A DNA stretch of 34,291 bases from Sulfurimonas sp. SAG-AH-194-C20. Its GTDB lineage: Bacteria > Campylobacterota > Campylobacteria > Campylobacterales > Sulfurimonadaceae. The notes beneath the pieces are model-generated. The model was not told the DNA's origin. It made no database searches and was given only the letters and a program-made list of their open reading frames with translations. The stretch is taken from positions 1 through 34,291 of the forward strand of contig NZ_JAEMVD010000013.1 in the NCBI RefSeq assembly GCF_029215975.1. The letters run 5' to 3'. Shown one piece after another: positions 15,973-24,053 of the stretch (position 1 is the first letter of the stretch; each line of letters opens with the position of its first letter). The translations under genes and the position numbers were made by a program.

Positions 15973-15978
15973 TATAAT
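15973..15978 (+). promoter_or_regulatory. -10 box (TATAAT) of the receiver-PAS-kinase gene
   Basis: TATAAT begins two bases after the DUF523 stop and 47 nt before the kinase ATG at 16020, giving an AT-only leader of about 35 nt with a weak GAAAGA ribosome binding site. Confidence 0.45.
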
Positions 15979-16019
15979 TAAATCAAATAAATAAATAAAA
16001 AATATTTGAAAGATGAAAA

Positions 16020-17612
16020 ATGGAAATAAGTGCATTAAAAGAATCAACAAAAAAACTTAATATCTTATATGTAGAAGACTCTTTAACGGCTAGAAATATA
16101 GGTCTAAAAATACTGTATAACTTTTTTGAAAATATTGATGTTGCAGTTGATGGTAAAGAAGCTTTTACTCTGTATAAAGAGTATTACAATAATAATGGTA
16201 AATTTTATGACATAGTATTTAGTGATTTGGAAATGCCAATTATGGGTGGGGAGGAGTTGTCTCATCTAATTTTAGATTTTAATATTGAGCAGGAGCTTGT
16301 TATTATATCTGGTGTTCAAGATTTTAATACTGTAGTAAAGTTAATTAACCTAGGGTTGAAGAAATTTATACCTAAGCCTATGGAACCTGCTGCCTTAACT
16401 GAAATTTTAATCGATATTGTAAATAATATTCGTAAGAAAAAAGCCTCAGAGTTAGATAAAGAAGAGCTAGAAGAGTATAACCGTATACTAAAAGACAGAG
16501 AAGAAGAAAATAAAAAACTACTAGAGATTAAGGTTAAAGAGCTTGATGAGTTTAACTATGCCCTTGAAGTTAGTGCGATTGTCGCAAAGACTGACTTAAA
16601 AGGTGTGATTACCTATGTCAATAAAAAGTTTTGTGACATTTCTGGTTATAGTGGACATGAGCTTTTAGGGCAAAAAATGAGCATTATAAAATCAGACTTG
16701 AGAACTAGCTCATACTATAAAAAGATTTGGAATAAAATAATAAACAGAGAGATATATAATGGTTTGTTCGAAAATAAAAACAAAGAAGGAAACTTTTACT
16801 ATATAGAGACAACAATAAGTCCAATTGTAGATAAAAATGATGAAATTTTAGAGTTTATCGCGGTATCTCACGATATGACACAGCTTATGAACTCTTTGAG
16901 TGCTCAAAAAGAGGCAGAAAAGTCTAAACAAGAGTTTTTTATAAATATATCACATGAAATGCGTACACCATTAAACTCAATACTGAGTTTCTCTTCTCTA
17001 TTGCCAAAACACCTAAAAGGAAACGAAAAAGCATTAAAAATGGTTGATGTTATAGCCCAAACAGGAGATGATTTAAAGAATTTGGTGGAATCAATTATCG
17101 ATGTAAACAATCTGAAATCTGACAAAATTCTTATTCAAAAAAGTGTTTTTAACACAAACGAAGAGTTAATGAAATGTTTTGATATGTATAAAAGAAAAGC
17201 TGATGAAAATGGAGTAGCGTACAAAATAAATATAGACCCATATGTCCCCTTCACTTTACTAGGTGATATAAATAGAATAACTCAGGTAGTGGGAATACTC
17301 ATAGACAATGCCATAAAATTTACAGCATCGCAAACTCCAAAAGTTCTTATAAATGTACTATATGATAAAGAAAATCAGATTCTTATCTGTGAAGTAAAAG
17401 ACAATGGAATAGGAATAGATAAGTTAAATCAAGAAAAAATATTTGAAATAAAACAACTTGATGCTTCTTTAAATCGTTCGCATGAAGGTGCGGGGCTTGG
17501 GTTGCATATTGCCTCAGAGTTAGTGAAACTAATGCAAGGGAAAATATTACTTAAAAGTATTCCAAATAAAGGTTCCCTTTTCAGTGTGGAATTTCCCTTA
17601 GAAGAGAATTGA
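16020..17612 (+). CDS. receiver-PAS-histidine kinase hybrid sensor protein (cytoplasmic)
   Basis: The 530-residue product has no membrane segment. Domains in order: a receiver (about 12-130) with acidic pair ED at 19-20, phosphoacceptor D69 in FSDLEMPIMGG and K119 in FIPKPM; a charged coiled-coil linker (135-180); a PAS domain (about 182-290) with YVNKKFCDISGYSGHELLGQ; then the kinase core with H312 in FFINISHEMRTPLNSIL, N box IDNAIKF, G1 DNGIGID and G2 GAGLGLHIASEL. A receiver at the N-terminus means this kinase is probably controlled by phosphorylation from another kinase, besides a signal read by PAS. No output regulator is adjacent. It is followed by the alaS promoter, so it is likely monocistronic. 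Confidence 0.88.
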   Translation: MEISALKESTKKLNILYVEDSLTARNIGLKILYNFFENIDVAVDGKEAFTLYKEYYNNNGKFYDIVFSDLEMPIMGGEELSHLILDFNIEQELVIISGVQDFNTVVKLINLGLKKFIPKPMEPAALTEILIDIVNNIRKKKASELDKEELEEYNRILKDREEENKKLLEIKVKELDEFNYALEVSAIVAKTDLKGVITYVNKKFCDISGYSGHELLGQKMSIIKSDLRTSSYYKKIWNKIINREIYNGLFENKNKEGNFYYIETTISPIVDKNDEILEFIAVSHDMTQLMNSLSAQKEAEKSKQEFFINISHEMRTPLNSILSFSSLLPKHLKGNEKALKMVDVIAQTGDDLKNLVESIIDVNNLKSDKILIQKSVFNTNEELMKCFDMYKRKADENGVAYKINIDPYVPFTLLGDINRITQVVGILIDNAIKFTASQTPKVLINVLYDKENQILICEVKDNGIGIDKLNQEKIFEIKQLDASLNRSHEGAGLGLHIASELVKLMQGKILLKSIPNKGSLFSVEFPLEEN

Positions 17613-17639
17613 AAAACTCTATATTTAGGACTTTTTAGG

Positions 17640-17645
17640 TATAAT
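17640..17645 (+). promoter_or_regulatory. -10 box (TATAAT) of the alaS-pbpA operon
   Basis: TATAAT lies 29 nt before the alaS ATG at 17675 and directly after the kinase gene. It is the only obvious promoter for the seven-gene run that ends at 26077. Confidence 0.5.
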
Positions 17646-17674
17646 CGCGTAATTTTATATGAGAGATGTAAGCT

Positions 17675-20227
17675 ATGAATATTAAAGAAGAGTATTTAAA
17701 ATTTTTTGAATCAAAACAACATGCAAGAGTTGCCTCGGGCCCATTAGTGCCAGATGATGCAACTTTACTATTTAACAATGCCGGAATGGTGCCTTTTAAG
17801 TCGATTTTTACAGGTGAAATTCCAAGACCCTCAAACCCTCGTGCAACTTCATGTCAGACATGTATTCGAGCAGGTGGTAAACACAATGACCTTGAAAATG
17901 TCGGTCATACTGCACGTCATCATACTTTTTTTGAGATGATGGGAAACTTCTCTTTTGGAGACTACTTTAAAGAAGAAGCTATCGCTTATGCTTGGGAGTT
18001 TATAACCGAAGTAATTAAACTTGATGTTGATAAACTCTGGGTTACTGTTCATGACTCAGATGATGAAGCACAAGCGATGTGGGAAAAACACATAAGTGCT
18101 GATAGAATTATGCGTCTTGGTGATGCTGACAACTTCTGGTCTATGGGTGATACAGGTCCTTGTGGTCCATGTTCTGAAATCTTTTATGATCAAGGATCTG
18201 AAGAATTTAATGGTCCTGAAGATAAAATGGGTGGAGAGGGTGATAGGTTCTTAGAAATCTGGAATCTTGTTTTCATGCAGTATGAAGTAAAAGTTGCAGG
18301 TGGAGAGAGAATCCCTCTAGCACATCCTTCTATCGACACGGGTATGGGTTTAGAGAGAGTTGTAGCTATAAAAGAGGGTAAAACTTCTAACTATGGCTCT
18401 TCACTTTTTATGCCAATGATAGAGCAAGTTCAAGAGATGATAGGTAAAGAGTATATTTATAAAACAGGTGCTTCTTACCGTGTTATCGCTGACCACATAA
18501 GAACATCAGTTTTCTTACTTTCTCAAGGTACCAACTTTTCAAATGAAGGTCGTGGTTATGTACTACGTCGTATTCTTCGTCGTGCAGTTCGTCATGGTTA
18601 TTTACTAGGATTTCGTGCTCCTTTTATGTTTAAAATCGTAGATACACTTGTAGAAATTATGGGTGGTGAGTATGACTACTTAGAGACAAAAAAAGAGGCT
18701 GTAAAAGAGCAGATACAACTTGAAGAAGCTAGGTTTTTTAAGACTATCGAGTCTGGAATAGCACTTTTTGAAGAAGAGTTAAAAAATACAAAATCTACTT
18801 TTAGTGGTGCAGTGGCGTTTAAGCTTTACGATACATTCGGTTTTCCACTTGACCTAACAGAAGATATGTTAAAAGAGAAAAACTTAGGGCTAGATAGTGA
18901 GAAGTTTACAGCTCTTATGCTTGAACAACGAACTCGTGCAAAAGCAGCTTGGAAAGGCTCCGGTGATGCAGCTACTCAGGGTGACTTTAAAGCACTTTTA
19001 GAAGAGTTTGGTGAGAATACTTTTGTCGGTTATGAGTTTACACACCACTCAGGAGAAGTTCAAGCACTTCTAAATGCAGAGTATAAAAGAGTAGATACTT
19101 TAGCTAGTGGTGAGAAGGGCTGGGCACTTTTAGATACTACACCTTTTTATGCGGAGTCTGGTGGACAGACTGGTGATGAGGGTGAGCTAGAAGGTTTTGC
19201 AAAAGTACTAGATACAAAGAAGTTTTTTACTCTTTCACTGACAGAGATAGAAGTGAGTAAAGAGTTAAAAGTTGGGACAGTAGTAGATGCTAAAGTAGAT
19301 ATGAGTCGTAATGAAATCATCAAACACCACTCTGCAACACACCTTCTTCATGCAGTTCTCTCAGATGTATTAGGTGATCATATCTCACAAGCGGGTTCAC
19401 TTAATGATGCCTCGCGTTTACGTTTTGACTTCTCTCATCCAAAGGCTATAAGTGATGCCCAACTTACAGAGATAGAGACAAGAGTAAACAATGAAATCAT
19501 GCGTCAAATCCCTACTAAAACAGAAGTTTTAGGCATAGAAGATGCAAAAAAGAGTGGAGCGAAGTCTCAGTTTGGTGAGAAGTATGGTGATGAGGTAAGA
19601 GTTGTCTCATTCGCTGATGCGAGTATAGAATTTTGTGGTGGTGTGCATGTAAATAATACGGCAAATATCGGCTCGTTTATCATCACAAAAGAGTCAGGTG
19701 TAAGTGCTGGTGTTCGCCGTATAGAAGCAGTTTGTGGAAATGCAGCTTATAAGTACTTTTGTGAACAGAGAGCTTTAGTAGAAGCAGCACAAACAGAAGT
19801 TAAAAACCTTGATGTAATAGCGGGAATAAATAGACTTAAGTCATCAGTAAATGAGTTAAAGAGTGAACTTAAAGATGCACAAAATGCTTCAAAAGTAGAA
19901 GTTGTAGCAAGTGAAGTAAATGGTGTAACAGTGGTTGTTGAAGAGTATCCATCAGGAGACATAAAAGAGAAGATAGATGCACTCAAAAATGAAAATGATA
20001 AACTTTGTGCAATGCTTTTTCAAGTAAAAGGCGATAAAGTTCTTATCGCTTGTGGTGTTAAAGATGCAGGTGCTAAAGCTGGAGACTGGATTAAAAAAGT
20101 TGCTCCTATCCTCGGTGGTGGTGGTGGAGGTCGTCCAGACTTCGCACAAGCGGGTGGAAAACTTCCTGCTAAATTGCCTGAGGCTAAAGTAGCAGCACTA
20201 AAATTTATTACAGAGGTACTTAACTAA
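17675..20227 (+). CDS. alaS: alanyl-tRNA synthetase
   Basis: The 850-residue full-length class II synthetase starts with [23 protein letters not shown]. The aminoacylation core has [36 protein letters not shown] and the motif 2 region [18 protein letters not shown], then [11 protein letters not shown] and [18 protein letters not shown]. The editing domain carries [12 protein letters not shown] (about 550) and CGGVHV (about 653), the zinc-site residues that clear mischarged Ser/Gly. The C-terminal C-Ala domain ends with [15 protein letters not shown]. It charges tRNA-Ala with alanine. It is the first gene of a dense operon, and its stop overlaps the next start by one base (TAATG). Confidence 0.97.
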   Translation: MNIKEEYLKFFESKQHARVASGPLVPDDATLLFNNAGMVPFKSIFTGEIPRPSNPRATSCQTCIRAGGKHNDLENVGHTARHHTFFEMMGNFSFGDYFKEEAIAYAWEFITEVIKLDVDKLWVTVHDSDDEAQAMWEKHISADRIMRLGDADNFWSMGDTGPCGPCSEIFYDQGSEEFNGPEDKMGGEGDRFLEIWNLVFMQYEVKVAGGERIPLAHPSIDTGMGLERVVAIKEGKTSNYGSSLFMPMIEQVQEMIGKEYIYKTGASYRVIADHIRTSVFLLSQGTNFSNEGRGYVLRRILRRAVRHGYLLGFRAPFMFKIVDTLVEIMGGEYDYLETKKEAVKEQIQLEEARFFKTIESGIALFEEELKNTKSTFSGAVAFKLYDTFGFPLDLTEDMLKEKNLGLDSEKFTALMLEQRTRAKAAWKGSGDAATQGDFKALLEEFGENTFVGYEFTHHSGEVQALLNAEYKRVDTLASGEKGWALLDTTPFYAESGGQTGDEGELEGFAKVLDTKKFFTLSLTEIEVSKELKVGTVVDAKVDMSRNEIIKHHSATHLLHAVLSDVLGDHISQAGSLNDASRLRFDFSHPKAISDAQLTEIETRVNNEIMRQIPTKTEVLGIEDAKKSGAKSQFGEKYGDEVRVVSFADASIEFCGGVHVNNTANIGSFIITKESGVSAGVRRIEAVCGNAAYKYFCEQRALVEAAQTEVKNLDVIAGINRLKSSVNELKSELKDAQNASKVEVVASEVNGVTVVVEEYPSGDIKEKIDALKNENDKLCAMLFQVKGDKVLIACGVKDAGAKAGDWIKKVAPILGGGGGGRPDFAQAGGKLPAKLPEAKVAALKFITEVLN

Positions 20228-20763
20228 TGAAAGAATTAATTTATGAAGTTTTTGCAAACTATCGTGTAGAAATAGTCTTTTTACATGTTATTTCAGCAGT
20301 TGTTTGGGTTGGCGGTATGGTCGCTATGCGTTTTGCAGCACATAACTCTTTTATGCATATAGAATCTCCACTCAACAGATTAGAGAGAATTTCTCATGCA
20401 TTGAAACGTCTATTTATTATTGTGACTCCTTTTGTGATTATTTTAATTATTACAGCAGTTATTATGGCTGTGGGACTTGGTTTTCGCGAGGCAGCAGTAG
20501 ATGCAAACCATAATGTAATTGACGAGTATGCTATGGGCCTTTATAATATGATACATATTAAAGAGGGTATCTGGTTGGTCATGGCTATGAACTTAGGTCT
20601 TATGGCATTTTTTCGCTCTCAAGCAGATAAACTTTTAGACAAGGGCGATGCAACAGGGACAAAAGCTAAACTAAGTCTTATCGGAAAGTATATGGTTCCT
20701 TTTAATATAGTTCTTGGAGTCATCGCAATCTACATGGGCGTTTTTTTAAGAAGTGCCTACTAA
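20227..20763 (+). CDS. four-helix inner-membrane protein, CopD-like in pattern, function unknown
   Basis: The 178-residue product has four predicted membrane helices (about residues 17-36, 62-84, 110-128 and 152-174). The first contains FLHVISAVVWVGGM, and the pattern His-x-x-x-A-x-x-WxGG resembles CopD-type and related cytochrome-like membrane proteins. Histidines H20, H57 and H110 near membrane helices could ligate a metal or haem. I cannot assign a substrate. It sits between alaS and maf with a 1-nt overlap on the left and no gap on the right (TAA then ATG), so it is certainly co-transcribed. Confidence 0.75.
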   Translation: MKELIYEVFANYRVEIVFLHVISAVVWVGGMVAMRFAAHNSFMHIESPLNRLERISHALKRLFIIVTPFVIILIITAVIMAVGLGFREAAVDANHNVIDEYAMGLYNMIHIKEGIWLVMAMNLGLMAFFRSQADKLLDKGDATGTKAKLSLIGKYMVPFNIVLGVIAIYMGVFLRSAY

Positions 20764-21312
20764 ATGATACGACTTGCCTCTTCATCCCAAACTCGTGCAA
20801 TGTTACTAAGTAATGCTGGTCTTGAGTTTAAGCAAGAGAGTGTAGATTTTGATGAAGAAACAATAGTCGCCTCATCACCTAAAAACTTTGTATATCAAGC
20901 AACTTCAGGAAAGTATGAGGCAAATATCAAAGCTTTTGGTTGTTCTGACATACCTCTACTTGTAGCAGATACTGTTGTGACTTCCCAGGGAAAGATTTTA
21001 CGTAAAGCTAGTTCAGTTGATGATGCAAGAGAGATACTTATGACACAAAGTGGAAACATTACTTCTATCATTACCTGCATGATATACCACTCAAAATCTA
21101 AAAAAATTATAGATATTTCACAGACTGATTATTTATTTGAAGCTTTTAATATGGATGCTTTAGATAAGTACTTAGAGAGTGGTGAGTGGCGAGGTAAGGC
21201 TGGTGCTTGTATGGTTGAAGGCTTTTGTAAGTCATATATCAAAGAGGTTAGAGGTTTTGAGTCAACAGCAATGGGGCTTAGTGTAGAAGTTTTAAAAACA
21301 TTTATGGAGTAG
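20764..21312 (+). CDS. maf: Maf family nucleoside triphosphate pyrophosphatase
   Basis: The 182-residue product starts MIRLASSSQTRAMLLSNAGL, matching the S-x-S-x-x-R-x-x-L-L nucleotide-binding N-terminus of Maf. The conserved LLVADTVV (catalytic D69) and GKILRKASSVDDAREIL follow, then GEWRGKAGACMVEGFCKSYI. Maf proteins hydrolyse dTTP/UTP or modified nucleotides to monophosphates, sanitising the nucleotide pool and affecting septation in some bacteria. The aspartate and the surrounding pocket are intact. It lies 4 nt before the diguanylate cyclase gene. In C. jejuni, as I recall, maf also follows alaS. Confidence 0.88.
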   Translation: MIRLASSSQTRAMLLSNAGLEFKQESVDFDEETIVASSPKNFVYQATSGKYEANIKAFGCSDIPLLVADTVVTSQGKILRKASSVDDAREILMTQSGNITSIITCMIYHSKSKKIIDISQTDYLFEAFNMDALDKYLESGEWRGKAGACMVEGFCKSYIKEVRGFESTAMGLSVEVLKTFME

Positions 21313-21316
21313 TAGA

Positions 21317-22273
21317 ATGAATGATATTTTAGAGTCTAGTAATGTAATATGTGTGATTTTAGTTGTGTGTAGTGGTTTAATAGCGTATCTATTATCAAGA
21401 AAATCTTTACAACAAAAAACTTACTATAAAAAGATAATCGATAATTCAGCAAATATAGTTGTGATTCATGATCTAAAATGTATAGTTACAGCAAATAAAA
21501 CTTTTTTTCATTATTTTACAAACTATAAAAATCTTGATGATTTTAGAAGAAAACATATATGTATATCAGATTTTTTTGAAGTAGTGGATGGTTATCTTTC
21601 CCCACCCAAAGGACAACTGACATGGTTAGAAGCTTTATCACACTCACGAGAGAAAAAAGATAAAGTAAAAGTGAAAATTAACGATGAAGTTTTTTATTTT
21701 CTTATCTCTGCTTCACTTTTGGATGTGAAGAAAAATATTTATGCAATGATACTCTCTGACATAACAGAACAAGAAAGTACAAAACATGAACTAGTCTCTT
21801 TAAGTATAAAAGATAAGTTAACTAACATTGGTAATCGAAAATATTATGATGATATTTTACAAGAACATATTACCCTTGCCCAGAGATACCCACATGAGTT
21901 TTCATTAGTACTTTTAGATATAGACTTTTTTAAAAAAATAAACGACTCCTTAGGGCATGATGTAGGTGATCAAGTACTCCGAGAGTACACTAAATTTATC
22001 GGTTACCATTTACGAGAGGTAGATATATTTTGTAGGGTAGGAGGCGAGGAATTTGTTTTGATTTTACCTCATACTACAAAAGACAAAGCATATATTTTAA
22101 CTCAAAAACTACGTATGCTTATAGAAAATCATAAAAAAATTACCCCTATTACAATGAGTTTTGGTGTTGTTCAGTACGAAAAAGGCGATGATGCTCAGAT
22201 AATTTTCAAACGTGCTGATAAAGCACTTTACAGAGCAAAAGATAGCGGTCGAAACAAGGTCATCATTGGATGA
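21317..22273 (+). CDS. membrane-anchored diguanylate cyclase (PAS-like sensor, GGEEF)
   Basis: The 318-residue product has one N-terminal membrane helix (about 8-26), a PAS-like sensor region (about 38-150) and a GGDEF domain (about 160-318). The active site reads GGEEF (242-246), a fully competent variant, with LDIDFFKKINDSLGHDVGD upstream. An RxxD inhibitory site (REVD, 233-236) lies exactly five residues before it, so product inhibition by cyclic di-GMP is expected. There is no EAL domain. The enzyme makes cyclic di-GMP from two GTP. Its stop overlaps the BioF-like start as ATGA, placing a second-messenger enzyme inside a wall and housekeeping operon. Confidence 0.9.
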   Translation: MNDILESSNVICVILVVCSGLIAYLLSRKSLQQKTYYKKIIDNSANIVVIHDLKCIVTANKTFFHYFTNYKNLDDFRRKHICISDFFEVVDGYLSPPKGQLTWLEALSHSREKKDKVKVKINDEVFYFLISASLLDVKKNIYAMILSDITEQESTKHELVSLSIKDKLTNIGNRKYYDDILQEHITLAQRYPHEFSLVLLDIDFFKKINDSLGHDVGDQVLREYTKFIGYHLREVDIFCRVGGEEFVLILPHTTKDKAYILTQKLRMLIENHKKITPITMSFGVVQYEKGDDAQIIFKRADKALYRAKDSGRNKVIIG

Positions 22274-23367
22274 TGTTCTACGAGAAAGAGTTAAAAGCAC
22301 TTCATAAATCTGGTAGATATAGAACAAGAGAAGTAATTGATGAAAGTATTTTAGACTTTGCTTCAAATGACTACTTAGGACTCTCCTCCCTTTCTTCTTT
22401 GCACACAAAAACTTGTGAAGATATAGACCGATTAAATTTCCATAGTTCAAAAGCTTCTATGCTGGTAAATGGCTATCATCAAATACATAAAGATTTTGAA
22501 GATGAATTATGCAGGGCAAATAACTTTGAAGCGGGGGTTGTTTTAGGAAGTGGTTTTAATGCGAATATAGGACTAATTGAATCATTAGTTCGCAAGGGTG
22601 ATACACTCTTTATGGATGAGTTATACCATGCTTCAGGAGTTTTAGCGAGTAATTTAAACTCTGTAAATGTAACTTTTTTCAAACATAATGATATGAATGA
22701 ACTCTCAATTCTTTTAGAAGAGTCTAATGCTAAACGCAAGATAGTAGCAGTTGAAGGTATTTACTCGATGGATGGAGACTTATGTCCCAAAAAGGTCTTT
22801 GATATATGTGATAAGATGGGTGCTATTTTAATTGTAGATGAAGCACACAGTAGTGGTGTAGTTGGTGAAAATCTAATGGGTATTTTTGATTTATATGACA
22901 TAACCCCTAAAAAAAATCATATTAAAATGGGAACACTAGGGAAAGCTTATGGAAGTTTTGGTGCATTTATTTTAGCGAGTGAGCATATCGTCGCATACCT
23001 TATTAACAGAGCTAAACCTATCATATATGCGACTTCATTATCTCTATATGACACTAGACTTGCACATAAGTCTTTAGAGTATATACTTCAAAATACTAAA
23101 AGTTTAAAAAAAGAGATACAAGAGAGACGCAAGATAGTAAAAGAAGAATTAGGCTTTGATATGGCTGGTTTGATTGCTCCAGTTGTTATAGGAGATAATA
23201 AAAAAGTTGTAGAGATTAAAAATAAACTTAAGACACAAGGTTTTAGTGTTGGAGCGATAAGACAACCGACTGTCCCCCGCGCAATCATTAGAGTGATAGC
23301 ACGCCTAGGACAGAGTAAAAATGAGTTAAGAGTGCTGTGTCAAAATTTGGTTAAAATAAACTCATGA
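22270..23367 (+). CDS. bioF: 8-amino-7-oxononanoate synthase-like PLP enzyme (BioF / alpha-oxoamine synthase family)
   Basis: The 365-residue product has LDFASNDYLGLSS near the start, HSSKASMLVNGYHQIHKDFE, GSGFNANIGLI, the PLP-aspartate motif IVDEAHSSGVVG (D190) and the PLP-lysine K225 in GTLGKAYGSFGAF, then RPTVPRAIIRVIA-like ending (RQPTVPRAIIRV). BioF condenses pimeloyl-ACP or -CoA with alanine in biotin synthesis. The length is slightly below the usual 380-390, and no other bio gene is near, so a different alpha-oxoamine synthase role cannot be excluded. There are two adjacent ATGs (22270 and 22273); the first overlaps the previous stop. The end overlaps the ABC ATPase start as ATGA. Confidence 0.83.
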   Translation: MMFYEKELKALHKSGRYRTREVIDESILDFASNDYLGLSSLSSLHTKTCEDIDRLNFHSSKASMLVNGYHQIHKDFEDELCRANNFEAGVVLGSGFNANIGLIESLVRKGDTLFMDELYHASGVLASNLNSVNVTFFKHNDMNELSILLEESNAKRKIVAVEGIYSMDGDLCPKKVFDICDKMGAILIVDEAHSSGVVGENLMGIFDLYDITPKKNHIKMGTLGKAYGSFGAFILASEHIVAYLINRAKPIIYATSLSLYDTRLAHKSLEYILQNTKSLKKEIQERRKIVKEELGFDMAGLIAPVVIGDNKKVVEIKNKLKTQGFSVGAIRQPTVPRAIIRVIARLGQSKNELRVLCQNLVKINS

Positions 23368-24053
23368 AGATAAGTAAGCTAAAGATTATGATAGATGAGA
23401 ATGTCTTAGTTGACATTGCATTTGATATACACTCATCTTTAGCACTTGTCGGTCAGAGTGGTAGCGGAAAAAGTTTAACGCTAAAAGCACTGCTTGGTAT
23501 GCTACCGAATGAAATGAATTTAGAGTTAGAATGTAGTTCAGATTTTGAACTTGTTGCAGGAAAAAGTGTTGCATTTATACCGCAAAATCCTTTTACAGCA
23601 CTCTCTCCACTTACAAAGATTGAGAAACAATTTTTTGTAGATGAAAGCAGAGTTAAAGAACTTTTTGATAGTGTCGGATTAAGTCATAATTTACTTGGTA
23701 GGTTTCCTCCAGAACTCTCAGGTGGGCAACTTCAACGTGTCGTTATTGCTATGGCTTTGAGTAATAAACCAAAACTTTTGTTACTAGATGAGCCCACAAC
23801 AGCATTAGATTCTGAGACTCGTGTGATGATTATCGACTTACTTAAAGCCCTCGAAAAACAAGAAAAATTTAAAATGCTTTTTGTAACACATGACATATCT
23901 TCAGCAGAGAATCTCTGTGAGCATATTTGTGTAATCAAAGAGGGAAAAGTTGTTGAGAGTGGTTTAATGGATGAAGTTATTAATAGACCACAACAAAAGT
24001 ATACAAAAATATTAATAGAGGCAAATTTTGCCAATAGGGAATTTAGAGTATGA
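23364..24053 (+). CDS. ABC transporter ATP-binding protein, oligopeptide/nickel (DppD/NikD) type, orphan
   Basis: The 229-residue ATPase has Walker A GQSGSGKS (about 30-37), Q-loop FIPQNPFTALSPLTKI, signature LSGGQLQRV, Walker B LLLLDEPTTALD and switch HDISS. The QNPFTALSP form of the Q-loop is characteristic of Dpp/Opp/Nik-type importers. It is shorter than typical DppD (about 320), lacking the C-terminal oligopeptide extension with its Fe-S cysteines. No permease or binding protein is encoded in the window, so its partners are unknown. It overlaps bioF and pbpA by ATGA at both ends. Confidence 0.85.
   Translation: MKISKLKIMIDENVLVDIAFDIHSSLALVGQSGSGKSLTLKALLGMLPNEMNLELECSSDFELVAGKSVAFIPQNPFTALSPLTKIEKQFFVDESRVKELFDSVGLSHNLLGRFPPELSGGQLQRVVIAMALSNKPKLLLLDEPTTALDSETRVMIIDLLKALEKQEKFKMLFVTHDISSAENLCEHICVIKEGKVVESGLMDEVINRPQQKYTKILIEANFANREFRV

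Noticed and set aside
22109..22450. 113-codon antisense frame over the cyclase/bioF junction
   Set aside because: It covers the coding ends of two recognised genes and shows no motif.
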